Assembly: GCF_902491705.1 (NCBI RefSeq)
Contig: NZ_CABUIW010000007.1
Location: forward strand, 1 to 61,357
DNA: 61,357 nt
Source: an uncultured Lactobacillus sp.
Lineage (GTDB): Bacteria; Bacillota; Bacilli; Lactobacillales; Lactobacillaceae
Direction: 5' to 3'
A program made the translations under genes and the position numbers. Of the stretch, positions 54,013-61,357 are shown piece after piece; within the stretch, counting starts at the first letter, position 1, and every line of letters starts with the position of its first letter. The notes beneath the pieces were generated by a model. The model had not been told where the DNA came from, searched no databases, and saw only the letters and a list, made by a program, of their open reading frames with translations.

Positions 54013-56266
54013 AAATGATGCTGGGCTTTATTTGATTGTAGCCTTATTGCTGGTCGCTCTATCTTTTTGGATATTTGTAAGTGATTCAATTTTTCAGAAA
54101 CTCGTTTGTATTCTTTTTAGTGTCTATTTTTTATTTTTGTTGGTCAAAAAATATCGTGCAAATGGTCAAGTTATTGCTTTAGTACTTCTTTTATTTGCAA
54201 GTGCTGTGTTTTTGGATAAGAGAGTAGCTAATTTTGAATTAACTAAGCAGACTCATATCAAAATATATCCTGATCAAGTCCGTGTTAAAGATAATTTTTT
54301 ATCAGGAATTGGTCATTTTAAAGATAGGGAAATTTTAATTGCCGGTAAAATTGCTGATGAGCAGAAAAAAATCTTAAAAAGCGGACAACCGATTATCATG
54401 AGTGATATCGATGGTAAATGCGAACCGATTGAACCAGCGACCAATATTGGTGAATTTAATTATCAAAATTATTACGCGGCTAAAAAGATATTTCAGCGAG
54501 TTAAATTTACTAATATGCAAATGATCAGTGTTAAACCTGATTTAATTGGAAAACTGCATCAATTACGGTACCAGTTACAAGAATATTTTAATAAGATGCC
54601 GCAGTTGTTAGGCTTTTTTGCTAGTGAACTAATTTTGGGTGAAAATAATGCACAAGAAAATCAAGAAGTTTTAACTAATTATCGTGATTTAGGGGTAATT
54701 CACTTGCTAAGCATTTCGGGTTTGCACGTTGGAATATATGTATTAATTATTAGTACTCTATGCTACAGCCTAAAAATGACGGATGAAGAAACGTTTTTAT
54801 TTTGTGCGTTGATTTTGCTATTAGGAATTTTCTTAAGCAATGGGCAAGCAGGATTTGTGCGGGCGAGCTTAACTTATGCTTTAGGCAAAATTTGTAAATA
54901 TAAGGGCTATCATCTTGCACCAGTTGATTTATTAGGATTAACGTGTGTCATTCATATGCTGTGTGTCCCGCGACTATTTATGGCTGCAGGAGCACTGCTA
55001 AGCTACATATTAGCTTTAGGGTTGCAATTAACCGATTCTTTTAGTGGAATAAAGCAGTCAATTTTACTTAATTTACTATTAACTCCGCTTTTACTTTTAT
55101 TTTTCTATCAAGTCAATTTTTTAACAGTGCTATTCAATATGCTGGTTGTGCCATATTTTAATTGGGTTGTAATGCCACTAGCTTTTATTAACGCGTTGAC
55201 TTTTGGTTTTACGCAAAAGCTGGCACCAGTTTTTGAAAGAATTTTAGAATTAGGGGAACAGCTTATAGGGAGACTTTCTAAAACTAAATTAGGCTTACTT
55301 GATTTTGGACAGATTAACTGGTGGCAATGCTTACTTTTATTGATTGTCATGGCCTATTTAATTATTGCGTTAAGAGAAAAGCCAGAATGGAATTTTAACG
55401 CTAAAAAAATTGGTGCAATTTTATGCGTTTTGTACGCTGTTTTCTTTAGCATGATCCATTTTCCATTGCGCGGCCAAGTAACGTTTATTGATGTAGGACA
55501 AGGTGACAGTATTTTAATTACTACACCGTTTCCGCGCAAAGCTTATTTAATTGATACAGGCGGCAAGCTTAATTTTAGTGGTAAAAAAATCACGCCGCAG
55601 ATTAATCGAATTACGATCCCTTTTTTAAAAAGTCAGGGGATTAATACCTTGGATGGTGTTTTTGTTTCTCACCAAGATGCTGACCATGTGGGAGATTTAG
55701 GACCACTGTTAGAGCAGGTTAGGGTAAAAAAGTTGTTTATGGCACAAGGCTTGATTAAAAATCCGTCTTTTCAAAAGAGAATTGATGGCAGAATTAAGCA
55801 TACTGAATTAGTAGAATTATTGGCGGGGATGCAGGTAAAAGAACCACAGATTACTTTTAATGTTGTTTATCCATATCAGCCAGGAAAAGGTAAAAATGAA
55901 GACTCATTGAGTTTATTTTTTAGGCTAGCAAATAGAAATTGGCTATTTACTGGAGACTTAGGACAAGAAGGAGAGAGTGAAATAATGCAGAAAACAGCTT
56001 TAAAAGTAGATTATTTCAAATTAGGACACCACGGCAGTAAAACGTCTTCTAAACCAGAATTTTTAAAAGCCATTCAACCTAAGATGGTCTTTATTTCAGC
56101 CGGACGAAATAATCGCTTTGGTCACCCACATCAAGAGACGCTGATGACGTTAGCCAGTCAACAAATCCCATGGGTTTCAACTCAAGACTGTGGTATGATT
56201 AGCTGGTATTATGGTGGAATGAAAGAACCAGAATTTAATTACTTTTTGAAGCGGGGTAAAAAATGA
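53981..56266 (+). CDS. comEC: Competence DNA-uptake channel ComEC
   Basis: The 761-residue protein has an N-terminal membrane part with DUF4131 (about 80-175), the Competence domain (about 215-480, HLLSISGLHVGIYV) and a C-terminal metallo-beta-lactamase domain (about 500-750, VFVSHQDADHVGDLG and KLGHHGSKTS). TTG 53981 with AGGAG ten bases upstream is chosen; it overlaps comEA by 32 bases. The next TTG near 54032 would remove part of the first membrane segment. The gene seems intact. Confidence 0.95.
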   Translation: MQVSKTNWLFKNDAGLYLIVALLLVALSFWIFVSDSIFQKLVCILFSVYFLFLLVKKYRANGQVIALVLLLFASAVFLDKRVANFELTKQTHIKIYPDQVRVKDNFLSGIGHFKDREILIAGKIADEQKKILKSGQPIIMSDIDGKCEPIEPATNIGEFNYQNYYAAKKIFQRVKFTNMQMISVKPDLIGKLHQLRYQLQEYFNKMPQLLGFFASELILGENNAQENQEVLTNYRDLGVIHLLSISGLHVGIYVLIISTLCYSLKMTDEETFLFCALILLLGIFLSNGQAGFVRASLTYALGKICKYKGYHLAPVDLLGLTCVIHMLCVPRLFMAAGALLSYILALGLQLTDSFSGIKQSILLNLLLTPLLLLFFYQVNFLTVLFNMLVVPYFNWVVMPLAFINALTFGFTQKLAPVFERILELGEQLIGRLSKTKLGLLDFGQINWWQCLLLLIVMAYLIIALREKPEWNFNAKKIGAILCVLYAVFFSMIHFPLRGQVTFIDVGQGDSILITTPFPRKAYLIDTGGKLNFSGKKITPQINRITIPFLKSQGINTLDGVFVSHQDADHVGDLGPLLEQVRVKKLFMAQGLIKNPSFQKRIDGRIKHTELVELLAGMQVKEPQITFNVVYPYQPGKGKNEDSLSLFFRLANRNWLFTGDLGQEGESEIMQKTALKVDYFKLGHHGSKTSSKPEFLKAIQPKMVFISAGRNNRFGHPHQETLMTLASQQIPWVSTQDCGMISWYYGGMKEPEFNYFLKRGKK

Positions 56267-57249
56267 CCTTACTTTCTTTATTTAAAAATACAAATAATAA
56301 TAATCCGCACACTTTAATTTGGAGTGAAGATGATTTTGTTAATGATTATCTCGCTAAGTCTTATGCAAAAGAGGATCAGTTTAAAGACCTTGAACATGTA
56401 ATTGTTGATTGCGAAACGGATGGCTTGGATGAGTTAATTGCTAGCTTAACTGAATCTAGTTTGTTTAGTGAACAAAAGCTAATTATGGTTAAAAATCCAT
56501 TCTTTTTGACAGCTAAGGTACCTAAAAAATATCAAAAGCAAATTAATGATTTAGTGAAGATCTTTGAAAATTTGTCGGATCTAGAAGATGTAATTGTGAT
56601 TGTAGCTTCATATGAAAAGCTTGATCGACGTAAAAAACTCACTAAAACTGTTTTAAAACAATTTAATGTAGTGGAGCCTAAAATTCGTTCTTATGAAGTA
56701 GGAGCCATTACTAAGGCACTCATTAAAGCGGAAGGCTACACAATTACGCAATCTGCGCTGCAGTTATTAATTGAACGTAGCGACCAAGTGATGGATACCG
56801 TTTTAAGCAATTATCAAAAATTGAAGATGGCGGCGGTCGACAACAAGATTACAGAAAAATCTGTCATGCAAAATGTTGACTTATCACTTGCACAAAATAT
56901 TTTTGCTATCTTGGAATCGGCTTTGAATCACAATTATCAAGAAGCGATTGAGCGATTAGAGAATCAATTAAGAGAAGGGACTTCTCCAATTCAATTACTT
57001 GCCGTATTTGAAAATCAGTTAGAATTATTGCTAGTGGTTAAAATTTTAGCTCAAAGAGGTCGTAGTGAACCGCAAATAGTTAAAGAGCTTGGCGTGCACC
57101 CATACCGAGTAAAGTTAGCTTTAAAAAATAGATTGAAGATTGTTAAATTAGAAAAATTATTGCGGGATGCAATTGAACTAGAATTTAATTATAAAAATGG
57201 GACTTATCATGAAGATAATTTCCTGAAGTTATTCGTCTTAAATGTATAA
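56263..57249 (+). CDS. holA: DNA polymerase III delta subunit
   Basis: The 328-residue clamp-loader subunit opens the sliding clamp. It has an AAA-like N-domain without a P-loop (HTLIWSEDDFVNDYLAK, about 16) and the helical collar region (about 215-325, EGTSPIQLLAVFENQLELLL). It overlaps comEC by four bases (ATGA). Place after comEC is standard in Firmicutes. Confidence 0.95.
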   Translation: MTLLSLFKNTNNNNPHTLIWSEDDFVNDYLAKSYAKEDQFKDLEHVIVDCETDGLDELIASLTESSLFSEQKLIMVKNPFFLTAKVPKKYQKQINDLVKIFENLSDLEDVIVIVASYEKLDRRKKLTKTVLKQFNVVEPKIRSYEVGAITKALIKAEGYTITQSALQLLIERSDQVMDTVLSNYQKLKMAAVDNKITEKSVMQNVDLSLAQNIFAILESALNHNYQEAIERLENQLREGTSPIQLLAVFENQLELLLVVKILAQRGRSEPQIVKELGVHPYRVKLALKNRLKIVKLEKLLRDAIELEFNYKNGTYHEDNFLKLFVLNV

Positions 57250-57253
57250 AAAT

Positions 57254-57290
57254 AAAAAAAGAGAGAAGATCGAAATCTTCTCTCTTTTTT
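57254..57290. terminator. Bidirectional terminator between holA and rpsT
   Basis: AAAAAAGAGAGAAGAT pairs perfectly with ATCTTCTCTCTTTTTT around a CGAA loop. Confidence 0.92.
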
Positions 57291-57311
57291 GGATTAGTAA
57301 TAAGTATTTAA

Positions 57312-57569
57312 TTACTTGTTTGCTAATTTGTTTAAACGACTCTTGTCACGAGCAGCCTTGTTCTTGTGGATTAAGCCTTTTGAAGCAGCCTTGTCCAAAG
57401 CGCGAACAGCTTCTAAATGCAATTTGGAGACGTCTTCTTTACTATCAGTTTCAATAGCGTTCTTAAACTTCTTAACAGCAGTTCTTAACTTGCTTAATTC
57501 AGAAGCGTTACGTTCTCTAGCAGCGTTTTGCGTCTTAACACGTTTAATAGCTGATTTGATTTGTGGCAT
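57312..57569 (-). CDS. rpsT: 30S ribosomal protein S20
   Basis: The 85-residue basic helical protein binds 16S rRNA early in assembly. ATG 57569 follows GGAGGTG; the extension to 57584 is that ribosome site. It begins MPQIKSAIKRVKTQNAA and has SKGLIHKNKAARDKSRL near the end, both S20 marks. It is convergent with holA. Confidence 0.97.
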   Translation of the reverse strand: MPQIKSAIKRVKTQNAARERNASELSKLRTAVKKFKNAIETDSKEDVSKLHLEAVRALDKAASKGLIHKNKAARDKSRLNKLANK

Positions 57570-57648
57570 GAAATTCACCTCCAATGATTTAGAAATTTAC
57601 TTCATACATTATACTTAAGAAGTATCTTGGATGCAAGGTAATTTATGC

Positions 57649-57677
57649 TTGCTTTTTGAAAAAATAATGTGTATCAT
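57649..57677 (+). promoter_or_regulatory. rpsO promoter
   Basis: TTGCTT (57649-57654) and TATCAT (57672-57677) are separated by 17 bases; transcription should start near 57684. Confidence 0.7.
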
Positions 57678-57683
57678 ATTTTT

Positions 57684-57771
57684 TGTTGTGAACCATTAAC
57701 GCTGTTTATTTGCTCACGCCGACGATAGACGTTGTTAATGGCAATTATTTATATGAAAGGTGAAATATATT
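57684..57771 (+). promoter_or_regulatory. Structured rpsO leader, possible S15 autoregulation
   Basis: CCATTAAC (57693-57700) pairs perfectly with GTTAATGG (57734-57741), enclosing GC-rich unpaired bases (CTCACGCCGACGATAG). The leader ends with AAAGGTG before ATG 57772. S15 represses its own mRNA through leader RNA in several bacteria, with structures that differ between lineages; this one may be such a site. Confidence 0.55.
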
Positions 57772-58041
57772 ATGGCTATTTCAAAGACTGAAAAAGACAA
57801 CATTATTAAAGAATACGCAACTCACGAAGGTGACACTGGTTCAGTAGAAGTACAAGTTGCACTTTTGACTGCAGACATCAACAACTTGACTGAACACATG
57901 AAGAACCACAAGCACGACCACCACTCATACGTTGGTTTGCTTAAGAAGATTGGTCACCGTCGTAACTTGCTTCGTTACTTAGAAAATAACGATATCAACC
58001 GTTACCGTGAATTAATCAAGAAGTTAGGTCTTCGTCGTTAA
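57772..58041 (+). CDS. rpsO: 30S ribosomal protein S15
   Basis: The 89-residue protein binds the central domain of 16S rRNA. ATG 57772 has AAAGGTG upstream; the frame from 57760 is longer only through that site. Hallmarks are DTGSVEVQVALLT and HKHDHHSYVGLLKKIGHRR. It has its own promoter, leader and terminator. Confidence 0.98.
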   Translation: MAISKTEKDNIIKEYATHEGDTGSVEVQVALLTADINNLTEHMKNHKHDHHSYVGLLKKIGHRRNLLRYLENNDINRYRELIKKLGLRR

Positions 58042-58060
58042 TTTTAACGATAATAGAGAG

Positions 58061-58086
58061 AGTCAGCCGCTTGGCTGGCTTTTTTT
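58061..58086 (+). terminator. Terminator after rpsO
   Basis: AGTCAGCC pairs with GGCTGGCT around GCTT, followed by seven T. Confidence 0.92.
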
Positions 58087-58196
58087 GTATCTGTCATATT
58101 TTCCTTGTTTATGCTAAAATTGAAACAGATTATTTTTACGTTGTGATCGATTGATCCATAAGAAAATTAAATATTTTAAATAGAAAAGGAAATATA

Positions 58197-59999
58197 ATGG
58201 CTAATCAACTTAAGATTATGATCTTGAGCGGTGTTCGTGAACAAGGAAAAGACATGTTTGCCGTTCAAGTTAATGATGAAATTTTTGTTCTTGATGCCGG
58301 ATTAAAGTATCCTGATAGTTCTTTATTTGGTATCGATGTCGTAATTCCTGATATGGATTTCTTTGAACAATACGGGGATCGAGTAGCAGGAATCTTTATA
58401 ACTCATGGACATGCTGATTCAATCGGAGCTTTGCCTTACATTTTGAGAAAGTATGATATTCCAGTATTTGGTTCACAATTAAGTATTGAACTTGCTAAGA
58501 TTGAAGTTCAACGCGAGAACAAGCACCGTAAGAATAGTTTATTCCACGTAATTGATGCTGATACTGAAATTGATTTTAAGAATGCAAGCATCTCTTTCTT
58601 CCATACTACGCACTCAATTCCAGATTCACTTGGTATTGATGTACATACTCCAGAAGGCGAAATCGTTTATACTGGTGACTTCAAGTTTGATCCAACTGCA
58701 GCTAAGAATTATCACACTGATATGGATCGTTTGGCAGAAATTGAACATAAGGGTGTACTTGCACTTTTAAGTGACTCTTCTAACGCAGAAGCTTCTTTCC
58801 CTAATGCATCTGAACAAGATATTGGTAACTTTGTTACTAACGTATTTAGAAACGCTAAGGGTAGAATTATTGTTGCAGCTAAGGCTTCAAACTTGAATCG
58901 TGTTCAAGAAGTTTTAAATGCAGCTCAAGCTACTGGCAAGAGAGTATTACTTACTGGTCGTGATTTAGCTAAGATTGTAAGAACCTCTATGAAGTTAGGC
59001 TATTTGGATGTGCCAGATGGACTTTTAATGCGCGTTAAGGATTTGAAGACTGTTCCTGATGACAAGACTGTTATCTTGGAAACTGGTCGAATGGGTGAGC
59101 CATTAAATTCTTTGCAAAAGATGGCTAAAAAGCGCCACAGTATGATTACCATTCATAAAGGCGATTTAGTCTTTATCGCTACTACACCATCTCATTCAGT
59201 TGAAACAATGGTAGCTGAAACTAGTGATTTGGTTTATAAAGCTGGTGGTACTGTAATTCAACTTGGCCGCAACATTCATACTAGTGGTCACGCTACAGGC
59301 CGTGATATTCAATTATTAATTGATACTTTAAAGCCTAAGTTCTTAATTCCTGTAATCGGCGAATACCGTTTACTTGAAATTGTCCGTGACTTAGCTATTA
59401 AGGCTGGCATGAATCCAAAGGATATCTACATTACCAAGAATGGTGATTGTCTAGATTACGACTTCAAGAAGAAGCGTTTCTATCTTTCTGATCCTGTTCC
59501 AGGTGAAGATACTATGATTGACGGTTCAAGTGTTGGTGACGTCGGCAATATTGTTTTGCGTGATCGTGAAGTCTTATCTGACGACGGTATCTTTATTGCG
59601 GTTGTAACTATTGACCGTAAGAAGAAAAAGATTATTGCTGAACCTAAAGTTACTAGTCGTGGTTTTGTTTATATCAAAGCTAACCGTCAATTAATGAGCG
59701 ACTCAATTGAAGTAATTAAAAAGGCAATTAACAGCAATTTCGAACACAAGAAGTTTGACTGGACTGAATTAAAGCAAGACATCCGCAGCGATTTGGAGAA
59801 GTTCTTATACAAGAGAACTAATCGTCGTCCAGTGATTTTGCCAGTTGTTATGGAAGTAAACCAAAACCGTCATCGTGCAATGCAAAAACGCAATGAAAAA
59901 GCACAAAATGACAACAAATCAGCTGCTAATAAGTCAAAGTCTAATTCTAAAAGACAATCAAATAAAAAGAACGAAAATACTAAGAGTAAGGAAAAATAA
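58197..59999 (+). CDS. rnjB: Ribonuclease J2
   Basis: The 600-residue paralogue of RNase J1 forms a complex with it in mRNA decay. The beta-CASP layout is complete (YTGDFKFDPTA near 160, HTSGHATGRDIQ near 362), and a basic, disordered tail (about 560-600) is added. The metal motif reads FITHGHADSIGALP: the His after Asp in H-x-H-x-D-H is Ser. It is therefore probably a weak or non-catalytic partner of RnjA. AAAGGAAA precedes ATG 58197. Confidence 0.95.
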   Translation: MANQLKIMILSGVREQGKDMFAVQVNDEIFVLDAGLKYPDSSLFGIDVVIPDMDFFEQYGDRVAGIFITHGHADSIGALPYILRKYDIPVFGSQLSIELAKIEVQRENKHRKNSLFHVIDADTEIDFKNASISFFHTTHSIPDSLGIDVHTPEGEIVYTGDFKFDPTAAKNYHTDMDRLAEIEHKGVLALLSDSSNAEASFPNASEQDIGNFVTNVFRNAKGRIIVAAKASNLNRVQEVLNAAQATGKRVLLTGRDLAKIVRTSMKLGYLDVPDGLLMRVKDLKTVPDDKTVILETGRMGEPLNSLQKMAKKRHSMITIHKGDLVFIATTPSHSVETMVAETSDLVYKAGGTVIQLGRNIHTSGHATGRDIQLLIDTLKPKFLIPVIGEYRLLEIVRDLAIKAGMNPKDIYITKNGDCLDYDFKKKRFYLSDPVPGEDTMIDGSSVGDVGNIVLRDREVLSDDGIFIAVVTIDRKKKKIIAEPKVTSRGFVYIKANRQLMSDSIEVIKKAINSNFEHKKFDWTELKQDIRSDLEKFLYKRTNRRPVILPVVMEVNQNRHRAMQKRNEKAQNDNKSAANKSKSNSKRQSNKKNENTKSKEK

Positions 60000-60005
60000 G
60001 GATCT

Positions 60006-60828
60006 ATGACATCAATTAGTCAACAAAACTTATTGAAACTTGCTGAAGAAAATAAACGCAAAGGCGACATAGATGCTGCTATTCAAAATCTAGAAGAAGC
60101 ACTTCGCGTTAGATGTGATTCTGCAGCTCTGTGAGCTATATTGCGCTAATAAACAAGAAGATCAGGCATATGCTTTAATTAAAGAAGAGCCTGATCTTTT
60201 TTCGGATCAGCGAGTTTATCAAGCATATTGCAAAATTTTACAGAAAAACAATTTTTTAATAGAAGCTTTGCAGCTTAAAAATATTACAGGATTGGATTTA
60301 CCAGTTAATGTTGAACCGGTTTCTGAGGACAAGCAGCAGCGTATTATGCAAAACTTTAAGCAAAAAAAGCAGGTTAACCAAGCTGATTTTGAAAGTTTAC
60401 ACAAATTAAATCTGATTAATTTTAAAACTTTTGCTCAAAGTGTTCTTTTAGATCCAACACCGGACTTTGCTTTGCGTTTAGCGCTATGCGAAGATCTTGT
60501 TCGTTTGGGACTAAAAGATGAATTCAAGGTTTGGATAGTAGGTAACTTAGAAGAATTTGTTCCTGCTAATACGCCTTTATTAGAAAAAGAACCAGCATAT
60601 CGTGAAATAATTTCATCAATTGGCTCACGCTTTGCACATAATCCAAGTCAATTGCCTTTGATGATTGGAGAAACCAACTTAGTAGTTGGCAGTCTGTATC
60701 CTGAAATAAAAAAATATGTTGATGAACCCGATAGTTTTGCCAGTGATTTGGTATCTTATTTGCAAACAAAAGATGGCCGAAATCATCAGAAATTATTTGA
60801 AAAGATATATCAGCATTTACCAAAATAA
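60006..60828 (+). pseudogene. TPR-repeat protein with frameshift near its start
   Basis: ATG 60006, six bases after rnjB, opens a frame reading ISQQNLLKLAEENKRKGDID, then AIQNLEEALR and a stop at 60132. A second frame, open across that point, continues with VILQLCELYCANKQEDQAY to 60828. Dropping one base near 60108 joins the two into a continuous TPR-like protein of about 273 residues. It is an extra base in this strain or a sequencing error; programmed shifting is less likely because no slippery run is seen. The second half alone could start at GTG 60115 but lacks a ribosome site. Confidence 0.7.
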
Positions 60829-60845
60829 AAAATAAGCAAAAAAGG

Positions 60846-60873
60846 TTTACTTTTTTCGACTATTTAGTATAAT
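60846..60873 (+). promoter_or_regulatory. Promoter of tuf
   Basis: TATAAT (60868-60873) has TTTACT (60846-60851) 16 bases upstream. The leader of about 140 bases that follows includes the hairpin TCCGTT/AACGGA (about 60967-60986). Confidence 0.6.
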
Positions 60874-61017
60874 TAGCAAAGGATATTTTCGTTAGGCAAG
60901 TTCGCTTAAGCTTTTTTACTAGGCATTTGCCGAAGAAAGTAGTACAATATTCAACAGAGAATTATCCGTTAACTTATCTCAACGGACTTCTTGCAAATTT
61001 ACAGGAGGGTCATTTTA

Positions 61018-61357
61018 ATGGCAGAAAAAGAACATTACGTTAGAACTAAGCCACACGTAAACATTGGTACTATCGGTCACGTTGACCACGGTAAGACCAC
61101 TTTAACTGCGGCTATTACTACTGTTTTAGCTGACAAGGGTTTGGCTAAGGCTGAAGATTACTCACAAATCGATGCTGCACCAGAAGAAAAGGAACGTGGT
61201 ATCACTATTAACACCGCCCACGTAGAATACGAAACTGAAAATCGTCACTACGCTCACATGGACGCTCCAGGCCACGCCGACTACATCAAGAACATGATTA
61301 CCGGTGCTGCACAAATGGATGGTGCTATCTTAGTTGTTGCTGCAACTGATGGTCCTA
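61018..61357 (+). CDS. tuf: Elongation factor Tu (5' part)
   Basis: The first 113 residues are visible and the gene runs off the window. EF-Tu carries aminoacyl-tRNA to the ribosome. GTPase motifs GHVDHGKTT (about 20-28), EEKERGITI (about 55) and DAPGHADYIKNM (about 82) are intact. AGGAGGGT lies before ATG 61018. Codon use is strongly biased, as expected for a highly expressed gene. Confidence 0.98.
   Translation, partial: MAEKEHYVRTKPHVNIGTIGHVDHGKTTLTAAITTVLADKGLAKAEDYSQIDAAPEEKERGITINTAHVEYETENRHYAHMDAPGHADYIKNMITGAAQMDGAILVVAATDGP

Noticed and set aside
57242..57457. Plus-strand ORF of 71 residues after holA
   Set aside because: It runs through the holA/rpsT terminator and the antisense of rpsT; no ribosome site.
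57316..57618. Plus-strand ORF of 100 residues over rpsT
   Set aside because: It is the complement of the S20 gene, which has the clear ribosome site and family match.
60834..60860. Hairpin-like AAAGGTTTACTTTTTT after the TPR gene as terminator
   Set aside because: The pairing is only a run of A with T around a weak core, and the same bases form the -35 region of the tuf promoter.
1..61357. CRISPR array, tRNA or rRNA genes, prophage or toxin-antitoxin pair
   Set aside because: I saw no regularly spaced repeats, no tRNA-like cloverleaf, no phage genes and no small gene pair of that type.

Overview
The window is chromosomal DNA of a low-GC lactic acid bacterium, almost certainly a Lactobacillus of the acidophilus/crispatus/helveticus group. 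The evidence is the gene order of the division cluster (dcw), the frequent TTG/GTG starts, the T-box leaders of valS and ileS, and above all two surface-protein genes whose C-termini carry the S-layer attachment (SLAP) domain typical of that group. I cannot name the species.

Positions 1-8400 are accessory. They hold the end of an IS3-like element, a lipoprotein, a GtrA-type membrane protein, three tandem Rgg-like regulators (the third cut short), a surface-exclusion/SLAP protein damaged at both ends, and an intact secreted SLAP protein. The third rgg stops exactly where the headless surface protein begins, which points to a deletion that joined two unrelated genes.

Positions 8400-16650 hold a valine T-box with valS, folC, a HAD phosphatase, radC and mreBCD, then a 43-residue DUF4044 gene on the minus strand. 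Positions 16700-30650 are the dcw cluster: DUF3397, mraZ, rsmH, ftsL, a PASTA-type PBP, mraY, murD, murG, divIB, ftsA, ftsZ, sepF, yggT, ylmH and divIVA. Three GTGGT repeats at exact 10-bp spacing, a likely MraZ operator, lie upstream of mraZ. murB and murC are not in the cluster.

Positions 30650-43650 hold an isoleucine T-box with ileS, a small cold-shock-like protein, a Nudix hydrolase, an anchored hypothetical, mtnN, a cysteine desulfurase/DUF1831/mnmA group for tRNA thiolation, a phosphatase, a TPR protein, recD2 and a NERD-domain protein. Positions 43650-47500 are on the minus strand: a lipid kinase, rnjA (RNase J1), rpoY and def. A candidate plus-strand small RNA with its own promoter and terminator lies between rpoY and def.

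Positions 47500-61357 hold typA behind a leader with an internal terminator, ftsW, ylbG, rsmD, coaD, a PDZ-Lon protease, comEA, comEC, holA, rpsT (minus), rpsO with a structured leader, rnjB (RNase J2 with an altered metal motif), a frameshifted TPR gene and the 5' end of tuf.

Most of the window is conserved housekeeping DNA for wall synthesis, division, tRNA charging and modification, RNA decay and translation. The points most worth a second look are the damaged rgg/surface-protein locus, the candidate small RNA at 46741-46880, and the typA and rpsO leaders.
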